A stretch of 64,000 nt of DNA, taken from Unio delphinus (taxonomy: Eukaryota > Mollusca > Bivalvia > Unionida > Unionidae). The position numbers and the translations under genes were made by a program. The DNA is taken from the NCBI GenBank assembly GCA_029339505.1, contig JAQISU010000081.1, forward strand, positions 22,159,501 through 22,223,500. The letters run 5' to 3'. Below the pieces are notes generated by a model. That model did no database searches. It was not told where the DNA came from and worked only from the letters and a program-made list of their open reading frames with translations. This document shows, in pieces, positions 27,191-41,959 of the stretch (positions within the stretch are counted from its first letter, which is position 1; each line of letters starts with the position of its first letter).

Positions 27191-27889
27191 GCATTATGGG
27201 AAGGATTTTTAGGATAATGTTATCAGTAGTATACATTACACTCCTTGTCATTTAAAAGAATTAAAAAGGAAAAGCAAACTGCGGATTTTAAGGAAGAACT
27301 ACGCCTTAGTAAAGGTTTTCTTATTGCCTCAACAAGATTTAGTCTAGGGTAGAATATGGACATGTATTTTATTGCTATACAGTTAGATCAACATGACCCG
27401 CCATTGAATTAGCCTGTTTATCTTGGTTATTTATCTTACAGATAAAGACTCGTATTGGCGGCCTAAACCACCGGTCTTCTCGTCATATCACTGACAATAT
27501 AAGGCCCTGATAACTGAGTTAAATCTCCAGATATCCCGGTATTCTGTCGGACCAGTCCGATTCCCTGGTCACATATGTCCCTTTACCTTAGATCTGTAAT
27601 CCATACTGACGTTATTGTTATAATTAATATCATTAGTAGTATTAAAATTGGTAACATAAGCAAACGCAGTGACTTGGTCCAGGGAATGTAAATCTATTTT
27701 CTCATATATGATGCCAATAATTATTCACCTGTTTGCAATCATCTTGAGAATCTAAAAAAAATCCATAATGCTACATTATCTAGTGCTGTTAAGAAACTAC
27801 AATAAATTTTGCCTAGAATTTTCATTATTTCATTTTTCTAGTAACAACAACTCATGCACTCTCATCTTATCAAAGCACACTTAAAAATA
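27191..27889. other. Intergenic, nothing recognised
   Basis: No gene or repeat recognised. Confidence 0.5.
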
Positions 27890-29290
27890 ATGCCTCATTG
27901 TACATGGAAAACATACAAACCAGAACACTTTGAGCCATTGTACATGGCTTTTAAAAGGGTCATATTTATAACCTATGTTGCAGTTTTACTGTACCATTAG
28001 AAAGATACAACGTATGATATAAATACTCCAATCGATACGATGCAAGTGAGGGATCAATAGGGTACATGAATATTTTAAATTTTGTCTGAACGTTATGAAA
28101 ATTTAATAGCACGATGTAATTTTACTGTACGGTATCGGTAGTACGGGATGTTACTTAGACGTTAATGTGAAAGAGGATTAGAATGCCATTTTTCTTTTCC
28201 TTTGGTAGCAGTATGGGAATTTAACATTAGGTTGCAATGCTTGTGGTTTGTAGAGACAAGGAGAAAATTAATGTTAACAATGATCATTGGTTTACCATAG
28301 TATGACACTGATTACAAACAGAAATTTAACATGATAGAGCTATCTGGTCTTTAACAGGAATGTGGATGGTAAGATTAGAAATATTATGTTAAATTAGGTT
28401 TTGTGTCGTTATGTTGTGGTTTTATAGGGTCAAGATATGAAATCTGCTAAAATTTCTTACCTGATGTTTAATATGGACGTTTATAACATTAAATATACCG
28501 TTATCGGATAGAACACTCAAGACCATAATATCTTACTATCCCCCCATTTAGAAAATTATTGAGAGTCATGATGTTGAACCTATCAACTGTGGCGTCGCTA
28601 GGGGGGTGCGGGGGTGCGGACCGCACCGGGTGACACCATCTCAGAGGGGTGACACCAAAAGGAAAATTTTAAATAAAGTAAGTTTAATATAAAAAAAACT
28701 ATAAGTTAACGTTGTTACAGTTCTTAAATACTTTTACCTTCTGACCTTCAATTAATTTGTTTTTGTTCTTGTCATTTTTATACTGTGGACTTATTTGAAG
28801 AAGAAGAAATCCATGGTGGAAGTCTGGAGGGGGTGACACCATGAGTTTACCACACTGGGTGACACCAACCCTAGCGACGCCGCTGCCTATCAATATTTTT
28901 AAAAATAAATTTCCTATTTTCTTTCCAGACTGATTGTCATGATAACCCTATGGTTATTTTTAACATAGGATTTGCATTAGCCGCTCTTCACCCATATTTG
29001 TCGGCCTAATGTCAAATCCCCATTGCCGCCAATATTACCCAACATATATTTCGATTTCGCATGTTGATCCTGTAAAGTGTAAACACACAACATGGCAGAA
29101 ACAACTTCGTTTAACAAAGGATTTCCCACGTTGTCTTCACGTTAGAGACCAAAGAGCAGCACCATGTTAAATTTCCGTTAAAGGCCATTGTGCTATTCCC
29201 ATGTTAAATTTACATTATGTCCCATTGTGTCCTACTGATGTTAAACCTATGAACAGTTTTAGCAGTACATTTCTCCAAATTCATGGGGAC
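27890..29290. repeat. Decayed array of ~35-40-bp monomers
   Basis: Scattered phrases of the form ATGTTAAATTTCC or GAAATTTAACAT next to CCCATTGTG or TTACTGTAC recur at 35-45 bp spacing, interrupted by the MITE at 28587-28885. They resemble the fresh array at 40.4-41.2 kb, in both orientations, and look like its old relatives. Confidence 0.45.
28587..28885. mobile_element. hAT-like MITE, 299 bp
   Basis: Ends CTGTGGCGTCGCTAGGG and CCCTAGCGACGCCGCTG form 17-bp inverted repeats with two mismatches, matching the CAG-G(C/T)GTCGC ends of hAT elements. The 8-bp target duplication CCTATCAA lies at 28579-28586 and 28886-28893, as expected for hAT. The interior repeats GGGGTGACACC near both ends and codes for nothing; it would need a transposase in trans. 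Confidence 0.9.
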
Positions 29291-31241
<1,951 letters not shown>

Positions 31242-31536
31242 ATTCTATGATACAGCCTATTTAACTATCATAAATGTATTTATTATTTAGTTTTTGAAAT
31301 TATTATGTAGAAATATGGAAACGTTTTTGCTTTAAATTTTGCTTTGAATTATCTGCATAATTCATATCCGAACGAAATATACAAACATCAGATGAATATC
31401 CTTTGTGTGAACGAATTAAATACCTGGCGGACTGTAAACTATCATTCAGTTCAAAGTGGACGTGACGTGTACATATTCGAGTCTTTGTTCTACGTGAAAA
31501 ACTACAATTTCATAAAAGGCAAAAGCCTACACTATT

Positions 31537-31665
31537 GACAGATAATTTAAGTTTACACTCCCCACAGATAATCTAGGCCTATACTATTCACAGATAATCT
31601 AAGCCTATAGTATTTCAGATACTCTAAGCCTACATTATTCTCAGACAATATATGCATATGACTAT
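31537..31665. repeat. ~35-bp tandem repeat, 4 diverged copies
   Basis: Units of ACAGATAATCTAAGCCTATA plus CTATT(C) recur four times with decay. Confidence 0.7.
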
Positions 31666-33741
31666 TCATAGATAATCGAAGTCAGTGTACGAGCTGATGT
31701 ATCTAAAATGCAAGAAATATTCCCGGTCCACTTCCATATCTACCATGAATAATTCGTAGGTGCTGTAGCTCAGCTTCTGTGTAAGTTGCTGGGTAGCATA
31801 GTTCCTGATGGTTGTTTCACGCACCTTGCTCTTTTTCTTTTGTCGTGCCAGATTGAAACGTTTGCCATCTAATCGTGTGTGCATGTAGATATCTTCCGTG
31901 GACGTCATAAAAGCATGTTTGAGCAGGACAGCGATGAAGATGCCGAAGAGTGTGGTGGCTAGGACACAAACCTGTTTCACTTCACTGCGGATGTTGAATG
32001 GGTCGGACGTTGAGCCATCGTACTGCATTGTTGGGTTAATGACATCGTCGAAGGCATGGATCATGTTCGTAACTTTGAAGGGCATCCAATCTTCGCCAGG
32101 ATTGTGAAGAATCCATCTCTGCTAACCAGATCGTACACCAAGGTGAGGTCTATAAAGGCCAGAAAGAAGAGTTTTTGTTATTCTCTTCATTTCTACTGCA
32201 GTTACCTGAGGTGGAATATCATATCGATTGTGGAACTCTCTGCACTGAACCCTCACTGAGACTCTTAATACATTCTGGCAGCAAGCGTCTGCAGTATGTT
32301 TAGGATGACGAGTCCGAAGACTTTTTTTAACCCACGATGCTGAGAAGGGATATGTCTCTGTAGTTGTTACAGTCACTTCTGTGGAATTTGTTCTTGTATA
32401 CGGTTAGGCTGTTGGCGTCACTCATGCACTGAGACACAGCACCCTAATCGTAGGACTGGCAGAGGAGGCCGTACAGGTGTGTAAGCAGCACGCTGAATCC
32501 GCATTTCATGAATTCTGCTGAGATGCCGTTCTTTATTGGGGCTTTAAATAAAGCAGTTTCTCTAAGGCCTTCTTTAGTTCTGCCTCAGTAGGTTTCTCGT
32601 CCAGTCCATGAGCGGGTGGTTGTCAATGGAATTGAGGACATCTTTCGTCACGTGGTTCTCTCTGGAGTACAGTTCAAAGTAGTATTCCACCCAACGCTCC
32701 ATATGATTTTCTTATAGTGGATGGTATCGCCTTCTCAAGACTTCAATAGTGCTATCACTTTTTTTGTGGGACTATGCTGTCCACAGTCTCTCGAATGTGA
32801 TCCCATCTCTCTTTGGCACTGCTGTAGGGAGGTTCTAATTAACGTCTTCGAGAGCGCATAAGTTAATTAATCGGCCCTGTCTGGCTATGACGTCTCGCTC
32901 GCGTTAATGCATTGTTTACCCCTTTGCCAAGAGCGGTCTTTCGTCCTTGTTTGAAGCTTCATTTCTAAGCACACCAGCGATTGGTCAGTGTCTCAGTCAG
33001 CGCTATGGAAGGTACGGGCAAGAATCATATCCTGCATGGCACCGTCTAGTAATGATCAAGTCAAGATGGTACCAGTGTTTGGACCTAGGATGCCTCCAAG
33101 ACACTTTAGGCTGTGGCTTTGTGCAAATAATTGAATTGGCGATGCTGAGGTCGTGGTACGAGCACATCTCTAGGATTCGCTACCCGTTATTTTTCATCTT
33201 CCTAATACAAAACATGTCAAGATGGGAATTCCAAGAGTCATGGTCAGCACCCACCCTAGCATCGAAGGCGCCCAGTAATATCAATATATCTGCCTTGGGA
33301 ATGATGTCGATGAGCGAGTTTAATTCGTCGTAGAACTCATCATTGGTGTCTGCGGTGGCGCTTAGTGTGGAAGCGTAATTGCTGATCAGGTTGACATGCT
33401 CGGTTGTGATGTGAAGGCAGACGAACAGCAGTCTTCTGTTTTTTTGTTGGTAGGGTTCTATCATCCTTAGCAGCGAGTTCCTGGTGGTGAATGCAACACC
33501 AAACTCTCTGGCTCCGTCAGCACTCTTTCCCTTGCCAGAAGAACGTATAGTTCTCTTCTCAGATGGATCCAGAATTTGGTAGCCCTGACTTTTGTAGCGC
33601 GGCGATGTCGATCCGGAGTTGATAATGAAGTTCGTCGTTGATGATAAAGTGTTTCAAACATCGCAGATTGTCTAGGGATCATTTGAGAGTCCAGTCATCA
33701 TGATCCGGATATTCCAGGTACCTAGCTTGAGGACTGGAGGT
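31666..33741 (-). pseudogene. RTE-like LINE: endonuclease and reverse transcriptase remnant
   Basis: On the - strand the coding order is that of a non-LTR retrotransposon. Near 33740 LKLGTWNIR is the start of an apurinic-type endonuclease. At 33464-33180 ISNYAST and LILLGAFDARVG match the endonuclease motifs (the normally acidic 'GDFNAR' is altered to GAFDAR). At 32085-31900 VKQVCVLATTLFGIF is the reverse transcriptase 'GVKQGCVLAPTLF' motif, also mutated. The catalytic FADD region is not recognisable and the 3' end is missing. Stops and frame changes are frequent, so the copy is dead. Confidence 0.85.
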
Positions 33742-34450
33742 TTCCTTGTTCTTTTTGTTATTTCCTGGTGCAGTAGTTTCAGTCCGCTTTGTCAGGTACT
33801 CGCGTATCTTAATCCTTACGTAACCAACCAACAAGGCAGACGAACTGTGGCGAGATGGCTGCTTATTGTCTTGGGGCTGCCTAGGTTGAGGCTGGCGATG
33901 GCTGTCCAGTCAGACCCTTTGGTCTCTCCCATCGTCGGAAGCAACTCCAGGTGTTTGACTCTACTCAAATCGAGCGATGACTTATAACCGGTAAACTGCT
34001 TCTTCCCATGCTGTGTGACGCAAAGATGGATGTCCTCTCGATGGTGCAAGCATGGACATAGTAATATGGAGAACCATTTATTGTCCATACTGCTGATTTT
34101 TGTTCTCTCACTCCATGCAGCTGATGGATCCATGGGAAAAGACAAGCCGATACGGCATGACACTAGCGACGTCGCAAGAGATGACGAGATGCCACTGAAA
34201 ACAATACCATGTCGCCTTAGGGACTTTGTCTCCGGATTGTCTGTTAGGGTTTACTCCCTTAGCCTTTCCCACGAGAAGGCATAGTCGCAAGGCAGCAAAG
34301 GGTTGAAGTCTCAGTTTACCTTCATTTTAAGCGATCATCCAATATCAACGAGTCCCATCTGCGAGGCGCGACTGGTCTTGAGGCGCCGGGCTTAGTTAAG
34401 CCACTCGCAAAGATTTGGAGATGAATTTGGATGTCAGAGGCACTATCAGA
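33742..34450 (-). other. Probable 5' region of the RTE-like LINE
   Basis: Less AT-rich than the surroundings and directly upstream of the endonuclease start on the - strand. It has no LINE ORF1 that I recognise and is probably the element's 5' untranslated region. Confidence 0.45.
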
Positions 34451-34939
34451 CACAAGCCATTGGGGGATTTCCAAGGGATAGGGTGCTCATCTCCCACATC
34501 CGCCCCGACGATAACAACGCTCGGAACTGACCTTTCACATATATTTTGGCAATACCATCACTCAATCATAGACGTTAAGAGATATCGGCCAGCATGAAAA
34601 TGATATGTCAGCACAAACACGATCACCATAAAGCTACCATTCAAGATATACGTCAGCATATTATAGCTGACTCATCATTATACATTGAAAAGTCAACAGT
34701 TGCATTATTCATAAATGAAACAAGAAGAAACGGTTGTCCGTACCTGCTAACTCATCAGACCTAATTCGCAATTGCCACTCCAAATATCAACAAGTCTATG
34801 ATGCCGAATTCATGTGGTTATCGTTTTTTAATGAAGGGTGCTCTCTCCCGTTTGATATTCAAAAACCAGTAACCCTCCTGCCCTACTATATTTCTGTTAC
34901 CTCTTAGAGGCATGTTTGCCATAGATTTTTGGTGCTTTG

Positions 34940-34940
<1 letters not shown>
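34451..34940. other. Intergenic, nothing recognised
   Basis: No feature recognised. Confidence 0.5.
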
Positions 34941-35033
<93 letters not shown>

Positions 35034-35094
35034 GTATGTTTGTGTGTGTGTGTTTGTGTGTGTATGTATATATCTATGTATGTATGTTTGTGTG
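34941..35094. repeat. (TA)n, (TATG)n and (TG)n compound microsatellite
   Basis: TA units to 35021, then TATG and TGTG-rich units. Open frames reading I-Y and C-V repeats here are artefacts. Confidence 0.98.
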
Positions 35095-35130
35095 TCTGTA
35101 TTTTTTTACTTTTTATTATTCAATATTGTA

Positions 35131-36651
35131 CTCTAAACATGCGTCGTAGTCCAGCAAGTACGTTTCCATCCTTTTATACTGTTCCTGTCTCTTTAATGTT
35201 CTCTTTGTCTTTGCTTGTTCTGTTTCTGTCTAATTCAAAGTCCATTTCCTCATTCACGGTTAATTTTCTTGTTTCACTTGATGTAGTCTCTGCAGGTGAA
35301 GTTACGGCTTTCGTTTTTCTTCTTCTGCTGCTTGTCTTTTGGTTCGTCTTGATGGTATTTTGTTTGTTCTCGTTGTTTTAGTTTTCCCTGTTCTGTGTTT
35401 TCTGTCATGTTTCTTCTTTGTTTTTATTTTGCTATTGTCTCTTTGTTTTGTTTCTGTTAATGTTTCTTTTGGTCTGTCTCTGTTTTGTCTGGGTTGACTT
35501 CTGTCCTAATTCTTGTTGTATTCCTTTTCGAAATTGGTTTAGACAATCTTTTTTGTTGCTGTTGTTGTGTTTGTTTCTCTGTCTGTTGCTGAGACTGTTT
35601 AGCTGTTGTTTTGAGCCTCGTTTTTCTCCTGTTTGATGTTGGTTTTCCCCTGATGGATTTGTTGTAGTTTTGTCTGCTCTTCCTGGTATTTCCTTACTGG
35701 GAAGATACTTGCAGTCGCAACATGGATTTGCTTGTTTTGTTCTGTGCTGATCGCGACTTGAGTCTCTTATTGATTACTCTGATGTAGATCTTGTTGTTGT
35801 TTCCTCTGCTCTTCTTGTTGGTTTGTGTGTTTAGTTATTTTGGCCGTGACTACATAGTTTTGTTTGTTTTGGTCAGTTGCCATTATCCCTCCTTGAAGGC
35901 CTTGATTGTTTGGGCAATTGTGTAGAGTGTGGCCCGTCTTCTAACACCTGTTGTATTTTTTTATGGTGAATACACCATTTTTACTATGACTTAGTTAAAA
36001 ACAATCCGGTAAACAGTAAAACGCTTTTTCATTCCTCGCAATTTGCTTTTATCAATTACAAAAATTGTAATATTTTTATATATGGACGTTTGTGAAATTG
36101 TTGTTAGTCTAGATGATTCTACTTCTATCCAAAATATCTTTTCAAAATGTTCTGCTGTTGCTTTCAATGATACTTCCATGGCTCTGAGAAAGCAATTGGC
36201 GACCAAGGCTGCTCGTAAGAGCGTGAAATAGACATTGACAAGTGGACCTCTCCCGCTTGTTTCTTTATCTTCGTAAGGATTTTGTGATTGTTCTTTTATT
36301 GAAACTATTTTCTCCATGATCTTAATTTCGCCGTACGGTATCATTAGCGTGTTTCTAGTTGGACGTAAGATGTAGCTGTTGTATATATTCATACTTACTG
36401 AGTACGTTTGACTCGTATAATCTGGATTAAGTAGTTGCAGTGCTATCATCACTGTGGATGTAGAAGGTATTTTACCCCTTTGTGTTGCTGACATATCTAA
36501 TTCCTGGGTGCCTACTTTATATGAGCATTCAAAAAAAGATCCCTCTTCTCTGTCCACTCTCTTTAGCTTGCAAATGTTATCCAGCCATCTAATCTCCTTG
36601 TGTGCTGCTGCCAAGTATTCTTGCTTTTCTTGGCGTGTACTTGTCACTTGA
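35131..36651 (-). pseudogene. Gag/ORF1-like retroelement protein remnant
   Basis: The longest clean frame (36647-35991, 218 codons) is followed on the same strand, after a stop, by RC-x-KTGHTLHNCPN (about 35952-35914), a CCHC zinc knuckle with the first cysteine replaced. A Gln/Asn/Lys-rich tail follows down to about 35131. This order is typical of gag-like ORF1 proteins of LTR or non-LTR elements. No polymerase sequence could be linked to it. A histone H3 fragment lies antisense within the frame, so part of this ORF is not original retroelement coding sequence. Confidence 0.5.
36177..36230 (+). pseudogene. Histone H3 fragment (+)
   Basis: Eighteen codons ending in a stop encode [17 protein letters not shown]. 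This matches histone H3 residues 15-29 ([15 protein letters not shown]) with one change inside the core, too long a match for chance. No flanking H3 sequence is present. It lies opposite to the gag-like ORF and faces the second H3 fragment 0.5 kb away. Confidence 0.75.
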
Positions 36652-36705
36652 ATACCTATTTACATTACACATTTACAAATTGTTATTAAATTTATATTTC
36701 AATGT

Positions 36706-36825
36706 TTATGATTCGAAAGTATAATTGAGGAGATATGCGCTCATACGAACAGCCTTGGTTGCCAATTGCTTTCTCGGAGCCTTTCGTTCGGTGGACTTCC
36801 TTACGGTTTGCTTTGTACGTGCCAT
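36706..36825 (-). pseudogene. Histone H3 amino-terminal fragment (-)
   Basis: A 39-codon frame starts [20 protein letters not shown] and continues LATKAVR, the H3 tail with substitutions (A7V, G12E, G13R by H3 numbering). Similarity stops after about residue 28 and a stop follows. The histone fold is absent. It is inverted relative to the fragment at 36177 and keeps a start codon. Confidence 0.8.
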
Positions 36826-37005
36826 TATCAATTTCGCAACAGAGTTTACTTCTCATGAAGGAGTTTCAAAATCTCAGACATGTCGGCCCACAACGCCGCC
36901 ATCAACGATGTAACGCTCATAGCCAAGGCCACATCTAGCATATTCATGTATACGGTATGATACCATTGTAAAATATTAATGTGCATTATTTAGTGATCAT
37001 GAAAA

Positions 37006-37056
37006 CTCGTTAATCCGGACATATCCACTGGGAACAAAGGTGTCCATATTAACGAG
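37006..37056. repeat. Short hairpin, possible transposon-end relic
   Basis: CTCGTTAATCCGGACA and TGTCCATATTAACGAG are inverted repeats with two mismatches around a 19-nt loop. Such arms resemble the ends of small Tc1/pogo-type MITEs, but no target duplication was found. Confidence 0.35.
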
Positions 37057-39182
37057 GCTATTCTGTATATGCATTTGACATTACGTAGGTAAACTTGACA
37101 TCGTTCTTCTTCGTTCTTTTGTTCTTTACATTTAGATCATATCAACTAAATTGCACAAAATAGGGAATGAAAGAGGTTTATGCACATTTCTGGTTGTCCA
37201 TGTCGCATCGGAGCTTCTCAAGGAAATGTGAGGCTTTGCGGTGTTAACGACAACTGTGCATGGTACACTTTAGATAAATTCCTTGACACATTGATTTTAG
37301 GCTTTCTTGCTTAAGTAGGTTAATACTTAACACGGATATAACTGTTTTATGTTATTAGGAGTATCCCAGGGATTCCTGTTGTGGTGGATCACATGCCATC
37401 GTACATGTGATCAGGAATGCATCAGCCTTATCAATGTGAAATAACTAGGTTACAAGTTTGTGACCTTGACCGACTAAGCACATATAATATATAGAATGAC
37501 TAAATCGTTTTACATATTATTTGCGCATTTGGTTGGTTATGCATACAGAAATATTACAAGGTATGGCGAGTACAAATTGTTGAATTTAAATATTTATTTA
37601 TACCAATAGGTCAAAAGAATCACCAATACATGAACGTGACAAGAACATCACATCATCTAGAAGCTGTGGAACAGTAAACAATCTTCCAAACCCTATGTAA
37701 ATTAATTATTCTAAATACCGTTCACATGCAACCATAGAAGGATAATATATTTATGATGTATTCTCTTTAAGAAACAAAACATTGTATTTTTGAGAGACTC
37801 AGTCTCCAAAATAATTTAATGTTATCGTAACATTGTTTGCTAAATCTCTTGTATATGTCTTTTCATGTGAACATTACCTAGTACGCTCCCTGACACATCG
37901 ACATAACCATCAACGTAGCTTTTGACACCAGGTTTCTGTCATTTCGAAAGATACAAAATGAGAATGCAATTCAAAACTACAAATAGAATACAGTGTCAAT
38001 AGGGTTGGAAAGCTGGTGTGGGTGGGTGGTAACAAGTAAACAGTCGATACGTTAAGACAATAAGCAAGGTCTTCCTCAAAATACAGCAAGGAACCGTTGA
38101 AAAGAGACACACACACATACACACATACATACACGCGCACACGCACACTCACACTATGATTTGCGTAGAACAATATTTACATTTTAATACAGACACGCAA
38201 ATTGAAAAACATTAACTCGGAAAAAACATATCATTAAAGTTACATTGAAGCTATGTACAGGTAAAATAAAAGCAGATTAGGCCTGAGTACGTGCACGAAT
38301 TACATTTTTACCAGTATGCTAAAATTAACTTGTGCTTACCCGGAACCAAAATGATGACTAAGGTAGATGTATCCACTTTGCTGCCATTTATCTCGAGAAA
38401 ATGCCAAGACGAAGATACGTTTTATCGTTAGCTAAATTTGCGCTTACATCAATCAGGAAGTACTTGTGTTGTATACTGAGGCATATATATTTTCTCAAAC
38501 ATTAACATTATGCATATGAAAAAAAATGAATGGTCTTATATGACTGACACGCACGCACACATGCACGCACACATGTGTCTGTGCCAATTAAAAAAAATAT
38601 TTTACAGACCTTAGTGTCGTGAAATGATTATCGAATAAGATAATGCATAACCGAGTTGTAGGAATGTATTGCTATGTTAGCAAAGAATATACAACTTTGT
38701 ATTATTTTGATTTTAATATTTGTTAAACATTCTGAAACCTAGTTTCATGAAGTTTAGTAAGAACATTTCGCTCATGGGAAATATTGTGTTTTACATGGCT
38801 ACGATAAGTGTCTGCGGACTTATGAAATACCATTTAGACAAAAGGCCACATCTTCTAATAAGACTTGGATGTTTAGTATCTTGAATGGTTAAAAGAATTC
38901 CATCGCATCCATGCAAGAGAACACGTACCTTGCTTTACCATTGATTAGTACAACATGTTCATTCACCTCATACAGATAAATATTATTGAAATCGATATGG
39001 GCTTTACTGTAAAAATGTCAACCCTTCCTCATATGTGTGCAAGTTGTTTACATACTTTAAGATGGATTAGATGCAAGAAAAACCTTCACCTGGTTGATAG
39101 TATTACAGCGATAAATGTCTTTATGATTAAGATGAATTCAAGTTTTGGATAGATATTATTAAAAGGAATGTAATATTATGTG
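37057..39182. other. Intergenic, nothing recognised apart from (CA)n
   Basis: An imperfect (CA)n run lies at 38107-38150. No gene recognised. Confidence 0.5.
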
Positions 39183-40190
39183 GGTTTTTTTGGTGATCTA
39201 TATGAACCGAATATTACGTATTTGACTACAGGAATATATATGAACCGAATATTACGTATTTGACTACAGGAATATATAGGAACTGAATATTACGTATTTG
39301 ACTATAGGAATCTATAGGAACTGAATATTACGTATTTGACTATAGGAATATATAGGAACTGAATATTACGTATTTGACTATAGGAATCTATAGGAACTGA
39401 ATATTACGTATTTGACTATAGGAATATATAGGAACTGAATATTACGTATTTGACTGTAGGAATATATAGGAACTGCATATTACGTATTTGACTGTAGAAA
39501 TATATAGGAACTGAATATTGCGTATTTAACTATAGGAATATATAGGAACTGAATATTACGTATTTGACTATAGGAATCTATAGGAACTGAATATTACGTA
39601 TTTGACTATAGGAATATATAGGAACTGAATATTACGTATTTGACTGTAGGAATATATAGGAACTGAATATTACGTATTTGACTATAGGAATCTATAGGAA
39701 CTGAATATTACGTATTTGACTATAGGAATATATAGGAACTGAATATTACGTATTTGACTATAGGAATCTATAGGAACTGAATATTACGTATTTGACTATA
39801 GGAATATATAGGAACTGAATATTACGTATTTGACTGTAGGAATATATAGGAACTGCATATTACGTATTTGACTGTAGAAATATATAGGAACTGAATATTG
39901 CGTATTTAACTATATATAGGAATATATAGGAACTGAATATTACGTATTTGAGTATATGAATATATAGGAACTGAATATTACGTATTTGACTATATGAATA
40001 TATAGAAACTGAATATTACTTACTTGACTATAGGAATCTATAGGAACTGAATAGTACGTATTTGAGTATATGAATATATAGGAATTGAATATTATGTATT
40101 TAACTATAGGAATCTTTAGGAACGTAATAGTACGTATTTGACTATAGGAATCTATCGGAATTGAATATTATGGATGCCACTACTGAATCT
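39183..40190. repeat. 38-bp satellite array, about 26 copies, 380-bp higher-order period
   Basis: Units of GGAACTGAATATTACGTATT followed by TGACTATAGGAATATATA. Variant monomers such as AACTGCATAT recur at 39471 and 39851, a 380-bp (10-monomer) period, indicating block duplication. Copies after about 39900 are diverged, and the right edge blends into the next array. Confidence 0.95.
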
Positions 40191-41190
40191 TTAGAAAGTT
40201 AACATGGGTCACTTGCAGATTTTTGGTGCTTATTATACTAGTAATTGATGATTATATTCCAGATCTATGGGGTTTATGGGAATTGAACATTCCAGATCTC
40301 ACTATAGAGTTCTCTGGGAGTTTAATGTTATGGATATCACTATCTGGGTCTATGGAAATATAACATCGTGGATCATCATGGGGTTAATGAGAATTTACCA
40401 TCACTGTTTGGATCAAGATGCGGCAGATGGAAATTTAACATAATGGATCAATATGAGACCTGTCCAAATTTAATTTGATGGGTCAGTTTGGGACTTGTGG
40501 AAATCTAACATGATGGGTCAGTAAAAAACATGTGAAAATTTAACATGATCGGCCAAGATGGTGCTTGTATAAATTTAACATGACATGCCATTATGGTGCT
40601 TCAATAATTTTAACTTGATGGGCCGATAAGATGCCGGTATAAATTTAAATTTATGGGCCAGTATGGTGCTTATATAAATTAACATGATGGGCCAGTATGG
40701 TGTTTGTAGAAATGTAACATGATGGGCTAGTACGGGGTTTGTAGAAATTTAACATGATGGTCCAGTATAGGACTTGTAGAAATTTAACATAATGGGCCAG
40801 TATGGGGTTTGTAGAAAATTAACATGATGGGCCAGTATAAGACTTGTAGAAATTTAACATGATGGGCCAGTATGGGGCTTTGTAGAAATTTAGCATGATG
40901 GGCCAGTATGGGGCTTGTAGAAATTTAACATAATGGGCCAGTATGGGGCTTGTACAAAATTTAACATGATGGGCCAGTATGGTCTTTGTAGAAATTTAAC
41001 ATGATGGGCCAGTATGGGGCTTGTACAAATTTAACATAATGGGCCAGTATAGGGCTTGTACAAATTTAACATGATTGGCCAGTATGGGGTTTGTGAAATT
41101 TAACATGATGGGCCAGTATGGTTCATGTGGAGATTTAGCATGATAGACCGGTTTGGGGCTTGTGTGGATTTAACATGATGAGCTTTATAA
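40191..41190. repeat. 35-bp satellite array, about 20 clear copies
   Basis: Units of GATGGGCCAGTATGGGGCTT followed by GTAGAAATTTAACAT. The core (40650-41130) is regular and both flanks are diverged. Confidence 0.95.
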
Positions 41191-41900
41191 TATGTAGCCG
41201 ATGGAAACTTAAATTGGACTGCAATACCTAGATAGACATATAATAACCAAACCAGTGCATTAAATTTAACACAGTTGGTACAATTAGTAATGTTCTGTTT
41301 CTAAATTGAAAAGTAATTCAAATGAGAGTGTTTGCAGTAAAACAGATACGATACGTGCCTACTGTAGATGGATAGTCGCATTATAAAAGGACAGGTTTGA
41401 TAAAGTATTTAGATATTAGCTGCAAAAATGAATGCCAGATTATATATGTAGATGTTGATTTGTAAAGATTAGTATATAACCTAAGAGTGAGTTATTATCT
41501 GTGATTAGGTGTGCATTTATCTGTTTATCAATATATTCCATTTCCATGTTAATTTTCCATACGGTTCCATAATGACCCAAGAGGTTAAGTTATCGTATGT
41601 CCATAGTGACTCTTAATCTGATGTTAATTGTTCAGGTGTACCACAGCGTCCATACTCGACGGTTTTGCATAGACTCCACATAGACCCACCCCACCCCCAG
41701 GGTTGTATTTGTAATGCTACATTTCCACAGAGCCCCAAGGTCACATCCTTAATGTTAAAATCCAATAAACCCAATTTCGTTCAAAACTGGATGTTAATAT
41801 CCCATATGCGTAATTGTGACCTAAACATTAAATTCCCATTATGCTCCATTGTGGCCCAAATGCTCACTTGAAATTCATATAAACCTCACTCCAACTCATG
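41191..41900. repeat. Diverged flank with inverted relatives of the 35-bp unit
   Basis: From about 41540, phrases such as ACATTAAATTCCCATTATGC and CATTGTGGCCCAAATG read as the reverse complement of the 35-bp unit. They suggest old inverted copies. The first part shows nothing clear. Confidence 0.4.
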
Positions 41901-41959
41901 GTGACACCACAAACTAATCACGATATTATTTGGTAACGAGTATGTCTGTGTGTGTATGT

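Noticed and set aside
34912..35636. Frames with I-Y and C-V repeats and Leu-rich continuation
   Set aside because: Microsatellite translation followed by the T-rich complement of a gag-like tail.
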